A stretch of DNA of 15,801 nt, from contig JAUSPM010000158.1 in assembly GCA_030655675.1 (NCBI GenBank), positions 1 to 15,801 on the forward strand. Reading direction: 5' to 3'. Numbering within the stretch: position 1 is the stretch's first letter; each line of letters opens with the position of its first letter. This document shows, piece after piece, positions 5,839 to 13,307 of this stretch. The stretch comes from Methanosarcinaceae archaeon. Lineage in GTDB: Archaea; Halobacteriota; Methanosarcinia; Methanosarcinales; Methanosarcinaceae. A program made the translations under genes and the position numbers. Below the pieces are notes generated by a model. The model ran no database searches and was not told the origin of the DNA. It saw only the letters and a program-made list of their open reading frames with translations.

Positions 5839-6222
5839 GGTCCTATCTATTTACATGCCTGCCGACCTATTTATCTACTTTTATGGATCAACAAACGGAC
5901 TGCCAAGCAGAAGCTTTATACATAAGTATGTTGTTGTTGGTGCTCGATTATGGTAGTTGTATTATGTAATTTACTTGATGCATAGAACCAGATTAAATAT
6001 ATTGATGTTTGAAGCTATAACGATCAATTTATTGATCTATTAATTAGCCGGATGTGCTTGTAAGCACATGTAGATTATCACATTGTGGTGATCTATTTTA
6101 GGCGCATGGGAGTTATGCCATATTGGTTTACTCGCAGGCGTCGTATGCCAAAAAAACGAACATTAACAATGAATAATGAAAAACCTGTGACCTATCGTCA
6201 AGGTTTCGAAGGAGAAAATAAT
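5839..6222 (+). promoter_or_regulatory. Promoter region and structured leader of the L7Ae operon
   Basis: This is the gene-free stretch between the repeat and L7Ae. TATA-like blocks are at about 5911-5921 (CTTTATACATA) and 5993-6001 (TTAAATATA). Downstream are four perfect or near-perfect hairpins: GATCAAT/ATTGATC (6022-6037), ATGTGCTT/AAGCACAT (6052-6069), a 10-bp stem with two G-U pairs (6072-6094), and AAACCT-g-TGAC/GTCA-AGGTTT (6181-6206), which ends two bases before the AAGGAG ribosome binding site. L7Ae is an RNA-binding protein known to control its own mRNA in some archaea, so leader-based control is plausible. I see no classic kink-turn. Confidence 0.5.
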
Positions 6223-6579
6223 ATGGCAGCAAAATTTGAAGTTCCAGATGAATTAGCAAACAAAGCACTTGAAGCAGTAGAGTTAGCAAGAGATACAGGT
6301 AAGATCAAGAAAGGCACAAATGAAGCAACAAAGGCTATTGAGCGAGGTATTGCTAAACTCATAGTCATTGCAGAGGACGTCGAGCCTTCTGAAGTTGTTA
6401 TGCACCTTCCTGCTCTTTGTGAAGAGAAGAATACACCATACATATTTGTAAAGCAGCAGAAAGAACTTGGTGCTGCATGCGGTATCGGTGTTGCATGTGC
6501 AGCGATTGCAATAATTGATGCTGGCAAGGGAAGCGAGCTTGTCGATGATGTTGCACAAAAAGTCAGCGCACTTAAATAA
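6223..6579 (+). CDS. rpl7ae: Ribosomal protein L7Ae
   Basis: A 118-residue RNA-binding protein of the 50S subunit that also recognises kink-turns in box C/D and H/ACA guide RNPs and in RNase P. Family segments are plain: GKIKKGTNEATKAIERG (about 27-43), LIVIAEDVEP (47-56), LCEEKNTPYIFV (66-77) and the hydrophobic ACGIGVACAAIAIID near the end. The start at 6223 has AAGGAG eight bases before it and gives the usual family length. An in-frame extension to 6085 is open, but it is Arg/Met-rich, unlike the family, and runs through leader hairpins. It is the first gene of the L7Ae-S28e-L24e-Ndk operon, 24 bases before S28e. Confidence 0.97.
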   Translation: MAAKFEVPDELANKALEAVELARDTGKIKKGTNEATKAIERGIAKLIVIAEDVEPSEVVMHLPALCEEKNTPYIFVKQQKELGAACGIGVACAAIAIIDAGKGSELVDDVAQKVSALK

Positions 6580-6603
6580 TTAAGATAACCTGGAGGATAT
6601 CTT

Positions 6604-6816
6604 ATGGCAGATGATGATGGTTTTGCGGCAGAGGTCATAGAAGTGATCGGAAATACCGGTATGCATGGTGAAGCAAGTCAGATCCAGTGCCGTGTAATGG
6701 AAGGCCGTGACAAGGGACGTATAATTACACGTAATTGCGTTGGTCCTGTTCGACTTGGTGATATTTTCATGTTAATGGAAACATCAAGAGAAGCTAAGAA
6801 ACTGACAACAAGGTGA
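6604..6816 (+). CDS. rps28e: Ribosomal protein S28e
   Basis: A 70-residue small-subunit protein with an OB-like beta barrel. It shows the family core AEVIEVIGNTGMHGEASQIQ, then CRVMEGRDKGRIITRNCVGPVR, and the C-terminal LGDIFMLMETSREA. Length is normal. A GGAGG site precedes the ATG. The last codons (AAGGTGATC) also supply the ribosome binding site for L24e, so the two genes are translationally close-coupled. Confidence 0.97.
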   Translation: MADDDGFAAEVIEVIGNTGMHGEASQIQCRVMEGRDKGRIITRNCVGPVRLGDIFMLMETSREAKKLTTR

Positions 6817-6821
6817 TCGCA

Positions 6822-7010
6822 ATGGAAATGAGAAAATGCTCTTTCTGTGGGAAAATGCTTGAAGCAGGAACTGGTATGTTATATGCGAAGAAAGATGGTT
6901 CACAATATTACTTCTGCTCTTCAAAATGTAAGAATAATTTCAAGCTTGGCAGACTTCCAAGACGTACTGTTTGGACTGAAGACGGTCGAATAGCCCTTAA
7001 GAAAGCATAA
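6822..7010 (+). CDS. rpl24e: Ribosomal protein L24e
   Basis: A 62-residue large-subunit protein with a zinc ribbon formed by Cys6, Cys9, Cys32 and Cys36 (CSFCG and FCSSKC), followed by the basic NFKLGRLPRRTVWTE segment. The ATG at 6822 follows the GGTGATC ribosome binding site by four bases; the next ATG at 6828 (ten bases away) would also leave an intact protein. An in-frame GTG at 6813 overlaps the S28e stop and is less likely. It is the third gene of the operon, six codons' worth of sequence before Ndk. Confidence 0.95.
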   Translation: MEMRKCSFCGKMLEAGTGMLYAKKDGSQYYFCSSKCKNNFKLGRLPRRTVWTEDGRIALKKA

Positions 7011-7024
7011 TTAAGGTGTTTTTG

Positions 7025-7474
7025 ATGGAACGAACTTATGTTATGGTCAAACCGGACGGAGTCCAGCGTGGACTTGTCGGTGAGGTCATATCCAGGATCG
7101 AGAAGCGGGGATTGAAGATCTCCGCTTTGAGAATGAATGTGATGAGTGAAGATGCTGCAAAAGAGCACTACAAGGAACATGTTGAAAGACCGTTCTTTGG
7201 TTCACTGATCGAATATGTCATATCCGGACCATCCGTTTCGATGGTTGTTGAAGGCAAGGATGCAGTACCAATTATGCGAACCATAAATGGTGCTACAAAT
7301 CCGGTCGAGGCACTTCCTGGGACGATCCGTGGCGATTTCGCTATCGAGACTGGCAGGAATGTGGTTCACGCATCCGATTCAGTGGAATCTGCAGAAAGAG
7401 AGATTGGAATACATTTCAATGGATCTGAAGTTTGTGGATATTCAAGGATCGATGAAATGTGGCTTTATGAGTGA
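7025..7474 (+). CDS. ndk: Nucleoside diphosphate kinase
   Basis: A 149-residue cytosolic enzyme that transfers the gamma-phosphate between nucleoside tri- and diphosphates through a phosphohistidine. The active-site His115 lies in NVVHASDSVESAEREI. Other hallmarks are MVKPDGVQRGLVGE (7-20), PFFGSLIEYVISGP (56-69) and NPVEALPGTIRGDF (92-105). The ATG at 7025 has AAGGTG six bases upstream; a GTG at 7016 would add three residues without such a site. Length is typical. It closes the L7Ae operon, with a hairpin terminator 11 bases after the stop. Confidence 0.97.
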   Translation: MERTYVMVKPDGVQRGLVGEVISRIEKRGLKISALRMNVMSEDAAKEHYKEHVERPFFGSLIEYVISGPSVSMVVEGKDAVPIMRTINGATNPVEALPGTIRGDFAIETGRNVVHASDSVESAEREIGIHFNGSEVCGYSRIDEMWLYE

Positions 7475-7484
7475 ATAATTAAAA

Positions 7485-7516
7485 GTGTGGTATATCCCAC
7501 ACAAATTTTTTATTTT
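7485..7516 (+). terminator. Terminator of the L7Ae-S28e-L24e-Ndk operon
   Basis: GTGTGG (7485-7490) and CCACAC (7497-7502) form a 6-bp stem over TATATC, followed by AAATTTTTTATTTT. Confidence 0.7.
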
Positions 7517-7556
7517 GCTTTGTTCGTTCAAAGATCATTATTTTTTGATCGAATAT

Positions 7557-7679
7557 GGTAGCTACCTCAAATCGATATTTTAGTTGATTCTAATATATTT
7601 TAATGCACTTTAGTCGGTACTTATATAATGTATTTTGAACACTATTATAATGGGTATTAACTAAAGGGGGCTTATACCA
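7557..7679 (+). promoter_or_regulatory. Promoter region of infB with a 10-bp palindrome
   Basis: A perfect palindrome GGTAGCTACC lies at 7557-7566. A clear box A (ACTTATATAATG, about 7618-7629) suggests transcription from near 7652. An unusually strong AAAGGGGG ribosome binding site lies at 7663-7670, nine bases before the ATG. Confidence 0.5.
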
Positions 7680-9455
7680 ATGGCTGAAAGTAATAATTTA
7701 CGTACACCAATTGTTTGTGTCATGGGTCATGTGGATCATGGGAAGACTACACTACTTGACAATATACGAGGTAGTGCAGTTGCTGACGGTGAAGCCGGTG
7801 CAATTACCCAGCACATTGGCGCAACAGAGGTTCCAATAGACGTTATTGCCAACAAATGTGGCGATCCAGGACTGGTGAATAGATTTATTGTCCCCGGTCT
7901 TTTGTTCATTGATACGCCGGGACATCATGCTTTTACTTCACTTCGAAGTCGTGGGGGAGCACTTGCTGATCTTGCTGTCGTAATTGTTGATATTAACGAA
8001 GGATTCAAACCACAAACGATCGAGAGTCTTGAGATATTAAAAAGATTCAAAACACCTTTTGTTGTAGTTGCAAATAAGATAGATAGGATACACGGCTGGA
8101 ATCCACAAAAGAATATGCCGTTTTTGGCTACATATAACAAACAAAGTGAACATGTAAGAAATTCGCTTGATAATAAGTTATACGAGATCGTTGGTGAACT
8201 CTACAAAGTAGGTTTCAATTCAGATCGATATGACAGGGTGACAAATTTCCAAAAAACGATTGGTGTTATTCCGATCAGTGCTGTGACGGGTGAGGGTACG
8301 CCTGATATCCTGATGGTGCTTTTGGGACTTGCACAGAAGTTCCTGGAATCGAACCTGCAATATGATGCTCAAAGTCCAGGTGTTGGCACGGTTTTGGAAG
8401 TTAAGGAAGAACGCGGGCTTGGGATGACTATGGATGTTATCCTTTATGACGGCACAATGAAAAAAGGCGACCATATAGTAGTTGGAAGTCTTGGCGAACC
8501 TATCCAGACAAAGATCCGTGCTTTGCTGAAACCGCAGCCTCTTTCAGAGATCCATGCTGAAGAGAAGTTCAAGCAGGTGAGTAAGGTTACTGCTGCTATC
8601 GGTGTAAAGATATCTGCCCCGAATCTTGACAATGCGCTTGCAGGTGCGCCTGTGAGGGTTGTTACTCCAGATACGGTTGAGGATATTGTACGGGAGATAC
8701 GTGAAGAGATCGAAGGGGTCCGAATCCATACCGATGCTAGTGGTATCATGATAAAAGCAGATACATTAGGGTCACTTGAAGCACTTGTCAACGAACTACA
8801 AAAAGAAGAGATTGCTATTCGAAAAGCAGATATTGGGGATATCTCACACCGTGATATCATTGAAGTATCGGCAATTGAAGATCCGTTAAATTCAGTTATA
8901 ATTGGATTTAATGTGGGTATTCTTCCTGATGCAAAAGAAAAAATGCAAACTTCCGGCATCAAACTTTTCATGAGTGATATAATTTATAGGCTGATCGATG
9001 ATTACAAGGATTGGGCGAAAGAGCAGAAGGAATTGTCTGAAAAGAGCATTTCCGAGATGATCATTAAGGCAGGCCAGTTCAGGATAATGCCTGATTGTAC
9101 GTTCCGGCAGAGTAAACCTGCTGTGGTTGGCGTGAAGATCACAAGCGGAATTGTCAAGACAAATGTTGATATCACAACAGAAGATGGTACCGTTGTAGGT
9201 AAGATCAAGGGATTGCAGTCGAGAGGTGAGAACATCGGTGTGGCTCGTATTGGTATGGAAGTTGCTATGTCAATCGAGGGTCCCACGGTTGGTAGGCAGA
9301 TAAAAGAAGGCGATCTGTTGTATGTTAATGTACCTGAGAGGCATGCAAAGATCCTTGAGCATGAATTGTATGATTCACTGAAGGCAGATGAGGTCGAAGC
9401 ATTGGAAGCATTCCTGGCAATTAAACGCAGGGATAATCCATTCTGGGCGAAATGA
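7680..9455 (+). CDS. infB: Translation initiation factor aIF5B (IF2-like GTPase)
   Basis: A 591-residue GTPase that promotes ribosomal subunit joining and initiator tRNA positioning. The G domain shows GHVDHGKTT (16-24), DTPGH (78-82), NKID (132-135) and SAVTG (200-204). Domain II follows (about 230-330, with VLEVKEERGLGMTMDVILYDGT), then domain III and the C-terminal beta barrel domain IV, which ends at IKRRDNPFWAK as in archaeal homologues. The family's usual archaeal length is about 590-600, with no N-terminal extension. I see no intein: the P-loop region is uninterrupted. It has its own promoter, and a gap of 177 bases to S6e, a common neighbour of infB in archaea. Confidence 0.97.
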   Translation: MAESNNLRTPIVCVMGHVDHGKTTLLDNIRGSAVADGEAGAITQHIGATEVPIDVIANKCGDPGLVNRFIVPGLLFIDTPGHHAFTSLRSRGGALADLAVVIVDINEGFKPQTIESLEILKRFKTPFVVVANKIDRIHGWNPQKNMPFLATYNKQSEHVRNSLDNKLYEIVGELYKVGFNSDRYDRVTNFQKTIGVIPISAVTGEGTPDILMVLLGLAQKFLESNLQYDAQSPGVGTVLEVKEERGLGMTMDVILYDGTMKKGDHIVVGSLGEPIQTKIRALLKPQPLSEIHAEEKFKQVSKVTAAIGVKISAPNLDNALAGAPVRVVTPDTVEDIVREIREEIEGVRIHTDASGIMIKADTLGSLEALVNELQKEEIAIRKADIGDISHRDIIEVSAIEDPLNSVIIGFNVGILPDAKEKMQTSGIKLFMSDIIYRLIDDYKDWAKEQKELSEKSISEMIIKAGQFRIMPDCTFRQSKPAVVGVKITSGIVKTNVDITTEDGTVVGKIKGLQSRGENIGVARIGMEVAMSIEGPTVGRQIKEGDLLYVNVPERHAKILEHELYDSLKADEVEALEAFLAIKRRDNPFWAK

Positions 9456-9514
9456 TTATATCGTATATTCTTGTTAAGGACATACTTACAAACATACATC
9501 ACACTAATATACTA

Positions 9515-9585
9515 CAATTGCAATTACAATTGCACTATAATTGAACTTTGATTTATTTATAATTACGATCATTAATTACGACACA
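9515..9585 (+). promoter_or_regulatory. Promoter region of S6e with AT-rich palindrome
   Basis: TGCAATT-AC-AATTGCA (9519-9534) is a 7-bp palindrome flanked by repeats of CAATTG. It precedes a box A candidate TTATTTATAATT at about 9551-9562. Transcription would start near 9585, leaving a leader of about 45-50 bases. Confidence 0.4.
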
Positions 9586-9632
9586 TAACACACAATAAAG
9601 AAACATTTAACGATAATTGGAGGAAAAAGTAA

Positions 9633-10100
9633 ATGGCAAATTTTAAGATTGTAGTTTCAGATCCAAAGACCAAAACATACCAAATTGATGTAACCGGTTC
9701 TGAGGCTAATCAGTACATAGGTAAGTCTATTGGTCAGACCGTAGATGGCGCAACAGTAGGTTTGAAAGGATACTCTTTGAAGATAACAGGCGGAAGCGAC
9801 AAGATCGGTACTGTTATGAGAGGAGACCTTCCTGGTTCTAAAAGGACGAAAGTCCTCGTGACATCAGGTATTGGTGCAAAACCAAAGGCAGCCGGTTCAC
9901 GCCGTAGAATGAGCATGCGCGGAAGGGTAATATCCCCGGACACATCCCAGATCAATACCAAAATTGTTGAGTATGGTGAAAAGACCGTAGGTGTACTTCT
10001 TGGTGGCGAGGCAGAAGAGGAAGTTGTTGAGGAAGTTACAGCAGAAGCCGAAGTTGTTGAGGAAACTGCATCGGAAGAGGAAGTTGTAGCAGAAGAGTGA
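9633..10100 (+). CDS. rps6e: Ribosomal protein S6e with acidic tail
   Basis: A 155-residue small-subunit protein. Residues 1-125 are the conserved core: KIVVSDPKTKTYQIDVTG, then GLKGYSLKITGGSDKIGTVM (43-62), DLPGSKRTKVLVTSGIGAKP (65-84), and a basic GSRRRMSMRGRVISPDTSQI. From about residue 126 the chain changes to a roughly 30-residue tail almost wholly of Glu, Val and Ala (EEEVVEEV-type repeats). Archaeal S6e often ends near 125-135 residues, so this tail is long; similar variable acidic tails occur in some relatives. GGAGG lies ten bases before the ATG. A T-run (10121-10126) after the stop may end transcription. Confidence 0.95.
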   Translation: MANFKIVVSDPKTKTYQIDVTGSEANQYIGKSIGQTVDGATVGLKGYSLKITGGSDKIGTVMRGDLPGSKRTKVLVTSGIGAKPKAAGSRRRMSMRGRVISPDTSQINTKIVEYGEKTVGVLLGGEAEEEVVEEVTAEAEVVEETASEEEVVAEE

Positions 10101-10132
10101 TAGTACCTTCTTTATACATTGTTTTTTAGTAT

Positions 10133-10162
10133 TCACATATTGTATATTACTGCAATATGTGA
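10133..10162. repeat. 10-bp inverted repeat between S6e and TrmY
   Basis: TCACATATTG (10133-10142) and CAATATGTGA (10153-10162) are exact reverse complements over a 10-base spacer. The repeat ends exactly where a box A candidate for trmY begins (GATATATTTAC, 10161-10171). It could be an operator or the hairpin of an S6e terminator. Confidence 0.45.
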
Positions 10163-10208
10163 TATATTTACAATTTTGAACTGATATATTTGAATAGTGA
10201 GGACTCCC

Positions 10209-10811
10209 ATGCGTGAATTTTTGATAATAGGTCATAAAGCGGTTACATCAGGCAATTTTTCATTGAATGATATGCCAGGTGCGGCAGGACGCATGGACAT
10301 CCTGTGCAGATGCACAAGTGCTGCACTTTTTTTATCACATGACATGAGGCGGGATGTGCATGTACATCTTTTATTGCTTGGCGAACCTTACCCGCAAAAG
10401 ATCGTGCGTTTTGATGGTGAGAGTTTACGATACTTAAATCCTGACGAGAGGAGCAGTGGTGCTCTTATCAAAAAAGCACTTGAAAAAGAAGTCGGGGATA
10501 TGGAAGTAAAGTCAACACCTGGCGTATGGGTGCGACATGGTGGGCTTAGTACACTACTTGATGAGTTTGTAGGGAAAGGGCGCAAGATCGTGTATCTTCG
10601 TGAAGATGGGGACGATATAAGGGATGTTGTTGCTTCTCTGGATGATGCTGTGTTCATTATGGGTGATCATAATGGAGTTACAGAGGAAGAAGAGGAACTT
10701 ATTATGGGTGCCGGTGCAATGGTAGTCAATGTCGGGCCGCTTTCACTTCATTCAGAGCACTGTGTTACACTTATCAATAATGAATTGGACCGGGCAATTG
10801 CTGTTGAGTAG
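10209..10811 (+). CDS. trmY: tRNA (pseudouridine-54 N1)-methyltransferase
   Basis: A 200-residue SPOUT-class methyltransferase that uses S-adenosylmethionine to methylate pseudouridine 54 in the tRNA T-loop, giving m1-pseudouridine. The N-terminus REFLIIGHKAVTSGNFSLND and the DMPGAAGRMDILCRCTSAALF segment are characteristic. The C-terminal knot that binds the cofactor shows VFIMGDHNGVTEEEE and VVNVGPLSLHSEHCVTLINNELD. The ATG at 10209 follows a GTGAGGA site; an in-frame GTG at 10197 would add four residues. The next gene encodes Pus10, which makes the substrate base. A palindrome and T-run (10812-10823) follow the stop. Confidence 0.95.
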   Translation: MREFLIIGHKAVTSGNFSLNDMPGAAGRMDILCRCTSAALFLSHDMRRDVHVHLLLLGEPYPQKIVRFDGESLRYLNPDERSSGALIKKALEKEVGDMEVKSTPGVWVRHGGLSTLLDEFVGKGRKIVYLREDGDDIRDVVASLDDAVFIMGDHNGVTEEEEELIMGAGAMVVNVGPLSLHSEHCVTLINNELDRAIAVE

Positions 10812-10823
10812 ACCCGGGTTTTT
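10812..10823 (+). terminator. Short terminator-like palindrome and T-run after trmY
   Basis: ACCCGGGT (10812-10819) runs into TTTTT directly after the stop codon. There is no loop, so the T-run alone may be what matters. Confidence 0.35.
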
Positions 10824-10927
10824 CATAAATTTAGTTAAATGTTAACTATATTGTTAATGATAATTTAGAGATCAAATTTCAAATCTTAAACTTAAATCTA
10901 AACTTACAAATTATAAAAAGTGATCAT

Positions 10928-12229
10928 ATGAACATACTTGAAACTGCAAAAAAAATAATCCACGAAGGGCCCATATGCGATCACTGTATGGGTCGTCAAT
11001 TCGCAAAGTTGTCCACAGGTCTTACCAACGATGAGCGCGGGCGCGCTATAAAACTGGCTCTTGCTATGGATGGGGACCGCGTATTAAAGGACGATGCGGA
11101 TGATACGATCTTGACTGAACTTTCTACAAGCAGCCGTTATGCAAGAATGTCTTCCAGTAAAGATGGGGGCAGTGTAGAAGATGAGGAATGCTGGGTTTGT
11201 CTTGGTCTTTTTGATAATCTTGATGTATGGGCTGATCGTGCGGCTGCCGCACTTGAGGGTTTTGAATATTCCACGTTCCTTGTGGGAACCAAGATGAGTG
11301 GACTTTTGAGCGAGAATGAAGAGATATTGTGGACTGAGTCAGGTGCGACCCATGCCGAGCAATTCAAATCGGAATTGAACCGTGAGGTTGGTAAACTGAT
11401 CGCTGCAAAGATCGGAAAGGAAGTTGAATTCAAGCAGCCCGAGATTTTAGTAACACTTAATCTTGTAAAAGAGGAAGTTTCACTTCAGGTCAGGTCGGTC
11501 TATATTCAGGGCAGATATCGCAAACTTGTTAGGGGGATCCCTCAGACAAGGTGGCCATGCCGCACATGTAAGGGTAGGGGCTGTGAGACGTGCAATGGTA
11601 CTGGTAAGCAGTATCCGGAGTCTGTGGATGAATTGGTTAGCGAACCTCTTTTTACGGCAGCACAGTGTGCTGATACAAAGTTCCATGGTGCCGGTCGCGA
11701 GGATATTGATGCTTTGATGCTTGGTAGCGGAAGACCATTTGTTATTGAGGCTGTGCGACCCATAAGGCGTACTATTGATCTTGATGAACTTACAAAAGCC
11801 ATTAATGATAGTGCGAATGGAAAAGTTGAAGTTGAGGGTCTGAATGTTGTTCAGCGTGATGTTGTTGAGATGTTAAAGACCTCAAAGGCGGATAAGGTTT
11901 ATAACCTTAAAGTTACATTCAAGGGTTCGATTTCAGAAGAAAAACTCAGGTCTGCACTTGATACTCTCTCCGGAGCACAGATTAACCAGCAAACCCCGCA
12001 GCGTGTTGTACACAGACGTGCTGATATTATTAGAAAACGGCGTGTGCACGACATTGAACTTGTGAAATTTACAGATGAGGTCGCTATGATCACGGTAAAT
12101 TGTGAAGGCGGGCTTTATGTCAAGGAACTGGTATCCGGTGACGATAAAAGGACAGTACCAAGTCTTACGGAATTGGTTGGCACTCAGGCGGTAGTGACTG
12201 AACTTGATGTCATAAAGGTCGATATTTGA
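10928..12229 (+). CDS. pus10: tRNA pseudouridine synthase Pus10
   Basis: A 433-residue archaeal enzyme that forms pseudouridine 54 and 55 in tRNA. The N-terminal THUMP-type part carries zinc cysteines Cys17/Cys20 (GPICDHCMGRQF) and Cys88/Cys91 (CWVC). A second cysteine set, Cys211/214/219/222 (CRTCKGRGCETC), lies before the catalytic domain, as seen in archaeal homologues. The catalytic motif is FHGAGREDIDALMLGSGRPF, with Asp259 as the expected nucleophile. The C-terminal part (RVVHRRADIIRKR to TELDVIKVDI) completes the synthase fold. The ATG follows the GTGATC site by two bases. It is complete and unbroken, 116 bases after trmY in an AT-rich gap that may hold its own promoter. Confidence 0.96.
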   Translation: MNILETAKKIIHEGPICDHCMGRQFAKLSTGLTNDERGRAIKLALAMDGDRVLKDDADDTILTELSTSSRYARMSSSKDGGSVEDEECWVCLGLFDNLDVWADRAAAALEGFEYSTFLVGTKMSGLLSENEEILWTESGATHAEQFKSELNREVGKLIAAKIGKEVEFKQPEILVTLNLVKEEVSLQVRSVYIQGRYRKLVRGIPQTRWPCRTCKGRGCETCNGTGKQYPESVDELVSEPLFTAAQCADTKFHGAGREDIDALMLGSGRPFVIEAVRPIRRTIDLDELTKAINDSANGKVEVEGLNVVQRDVVEMLKTSKADKVYNLKVTFKGSISEEKLRSALDTLSGAQINQQTPQRVVHRRADIIRKRRVHDIELVKFTDEVAMITVNCEGGLYVKELVSGDDKRTVPSLTELVGTQAVVTELDVIKVDI

Positions 12230-12365
12230 GTATCAATTTAAAGTTAATAACTATATTCAATCGCATTGACCAAAATTATAATTACAATATTTGGAATAAG
12301 ATAAATTTAACGATAACGATTTACAATAAAATTAACTTAACTATTTACAATATGGAGAAAAAATT

Positions 12366-12662
12366 ATGCCAAAATCACACGGTGAAAGATTCTGTACACG
12401 ACATAAATTAAAGAAATCATCACGCGAAAGGGGAATATCTCCTGTGAGCAAAGCCATTCAGGAATTCGTTGAAGGACAGATGGTGCACGTAGATATTGAT
12501 CCAAGTGTGCAAAGAGGTATGCCAAACCCGAAATTCCATGGTAAGACTGGAAAGGTTGTTAAACAGCGTGGACGAGCATATATTTTGCACGTAAGCGATG
12601 GAAATGCAACAAAGGAAATAATTGCATTGCCACAGCATCTTAAACCACAAAAATATAACTAA
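12366..12662 (+). CDS. rpl21e: Ribosomal protein L21e
   Basis: A 98-residue basic large-subunit protein with an SH3-like fold. The family pattern is clear: MPKSHGERFCTRHKLKKSSR at the start, RGISPVSKAIQEF, GQMVHVDIDPSVQRGMPNPK (37-56), FHGKTGKVVKQRGRAY and a C-terminal LPQHLKPQ. GGAG lies eight bases before the ATG. It follows Pus10 after 136 bases of very AT-rich sequence containing imperfect TTTACAATA repeats but no credible gene. Confidence 0.97.
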   Translation: MPKSHGERFCTRHKLKKSSRERGISPVSKAIQEFVEGQMVHVDIDPSVQRGMPNPKFHGKTGKVVKQRGRAYILHVSDGNATKEIIALPQHLKPQKYN

Positions 12663-12750
12663 GCAGCTAAGCGATTTAGCTGGCTTAACCAGTAATGGAT
12701 ATTTAGGGATATTTTATAATTGAGGATTACTATATGATCCTCATTTAAAA
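12661..12750 (+). terminator. Two hairpins downstream of L21e
   Basis: Hairpin 1 is CAGCTAA/TTAGCTG (12664-12682) over GCGAT, extendable with AAGC/GCTT around one bulged G. Hairpin 2 is TGAGGAT/ATCCTCA (12721-12743) followed by TTT and A-rich sequence. They plausibly end or stabilise the L21e transcript ahead of the Rpo4 promoter. Confidence 0.45.
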
Positions 12751-12873
12751 ATATCGATAGATATATCTATTTGATAAACAATTGAAACATATATCTCATA
12801 ATCCTATTTAGGGGTACTAACATTTGTTATTTGGTCTATTAACATTATTCAAGTTTTAAAAGAGAGTATTTTT

Positions 12874-13227
12874 ATGATAGTTAAAGAAATCCTGAATGAA
12901 GAGTTGCTGACATTATCAGAAGTCAAAGAGATGTTAAATGAGATCATGGAAGAGCGTTCAGGCCGTGAAGAAGAGTTGGGATATGAACTTCGAAAGGCTA
13001 TCAACCATGCGGATAAGTTTGCAAAGTCAAGTGGTAAAAATTCACGGGAACTTGTTAACAAGCTGAATGAACTGGAAAAGATGAAACCTGAGATCGCTAT
13101 AAGGATTGCTGATATCATGCCTTTGTCAAGGGATGAGCTTAGGACTGTGTATGCAAAAGAGCGATACACATTATCTGAAGAGGAACTTGATCATATATTG
13201 AATTTGGTCAGCGACGCAATGGAATAA
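12874..13227 (+). CDS. rpo4: DNA-directed RNA polymerase subunit Rpo4 (RpoF)
   Basis: A 117-residue protein, the archaeal counterpart of eukaryotic Rpb4, which pairs with Rpo7 to form the polymerase stalk that binds nascent RNA and TFE. The N-terminus MIVKEILNEELLTLSEVKEM and the helical HRDC-like C-terminus IRIADIMPLSRDELRTVYAK followed by LSEEELDHILNLV are typical. Length is normal. A weak GAGAG site lies about nine bases before the ATG. A box A candidate AAACATATATC at about 12784-12794 suggests an own promoter. Rpo4 commonly sits between L21e and a DUF655 gene in Euryarchaeota, as here. Confidence 0.95.
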   Translation: MIVKEILNEELLTLSEVKEMLNEIMEERSGREEELGYELRKAINHADKFAKSSGKNSRELVNKLNELEKMKPEIAIRIADIMPLSRDELRTVYAKERYTLSEEELDHILNLVSDAME

Positions 13228-13307
13228 ATATATATTACATATCTTCATTTTTTAGAGTATACAATTTTCCATAGTTATACTGATATGGACATTATCGGAG
13301 GGTACTT

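Noticed and set aside
6085..6222. 46-residue in-frame N-terminal extension of L7Ae
   Set aside because: It is unlike any L7Ae, crosses leader hairpins and has no ribosome binding site, while the ATG at 6223 has a good one and gives normal length.
8444..8971. 175-codon minus-strand frame inside infB
   Set aside because: It is a Ser/Ile-rich antisense shadow of a well-conserved GTPase gene.
12226..12411. 61-codon frame between Pus10 and L21e
   Set aside because: It is Ile/Asn/Lys-only translation of an AT-rich spacer and overlaps the L21e start in another frame.
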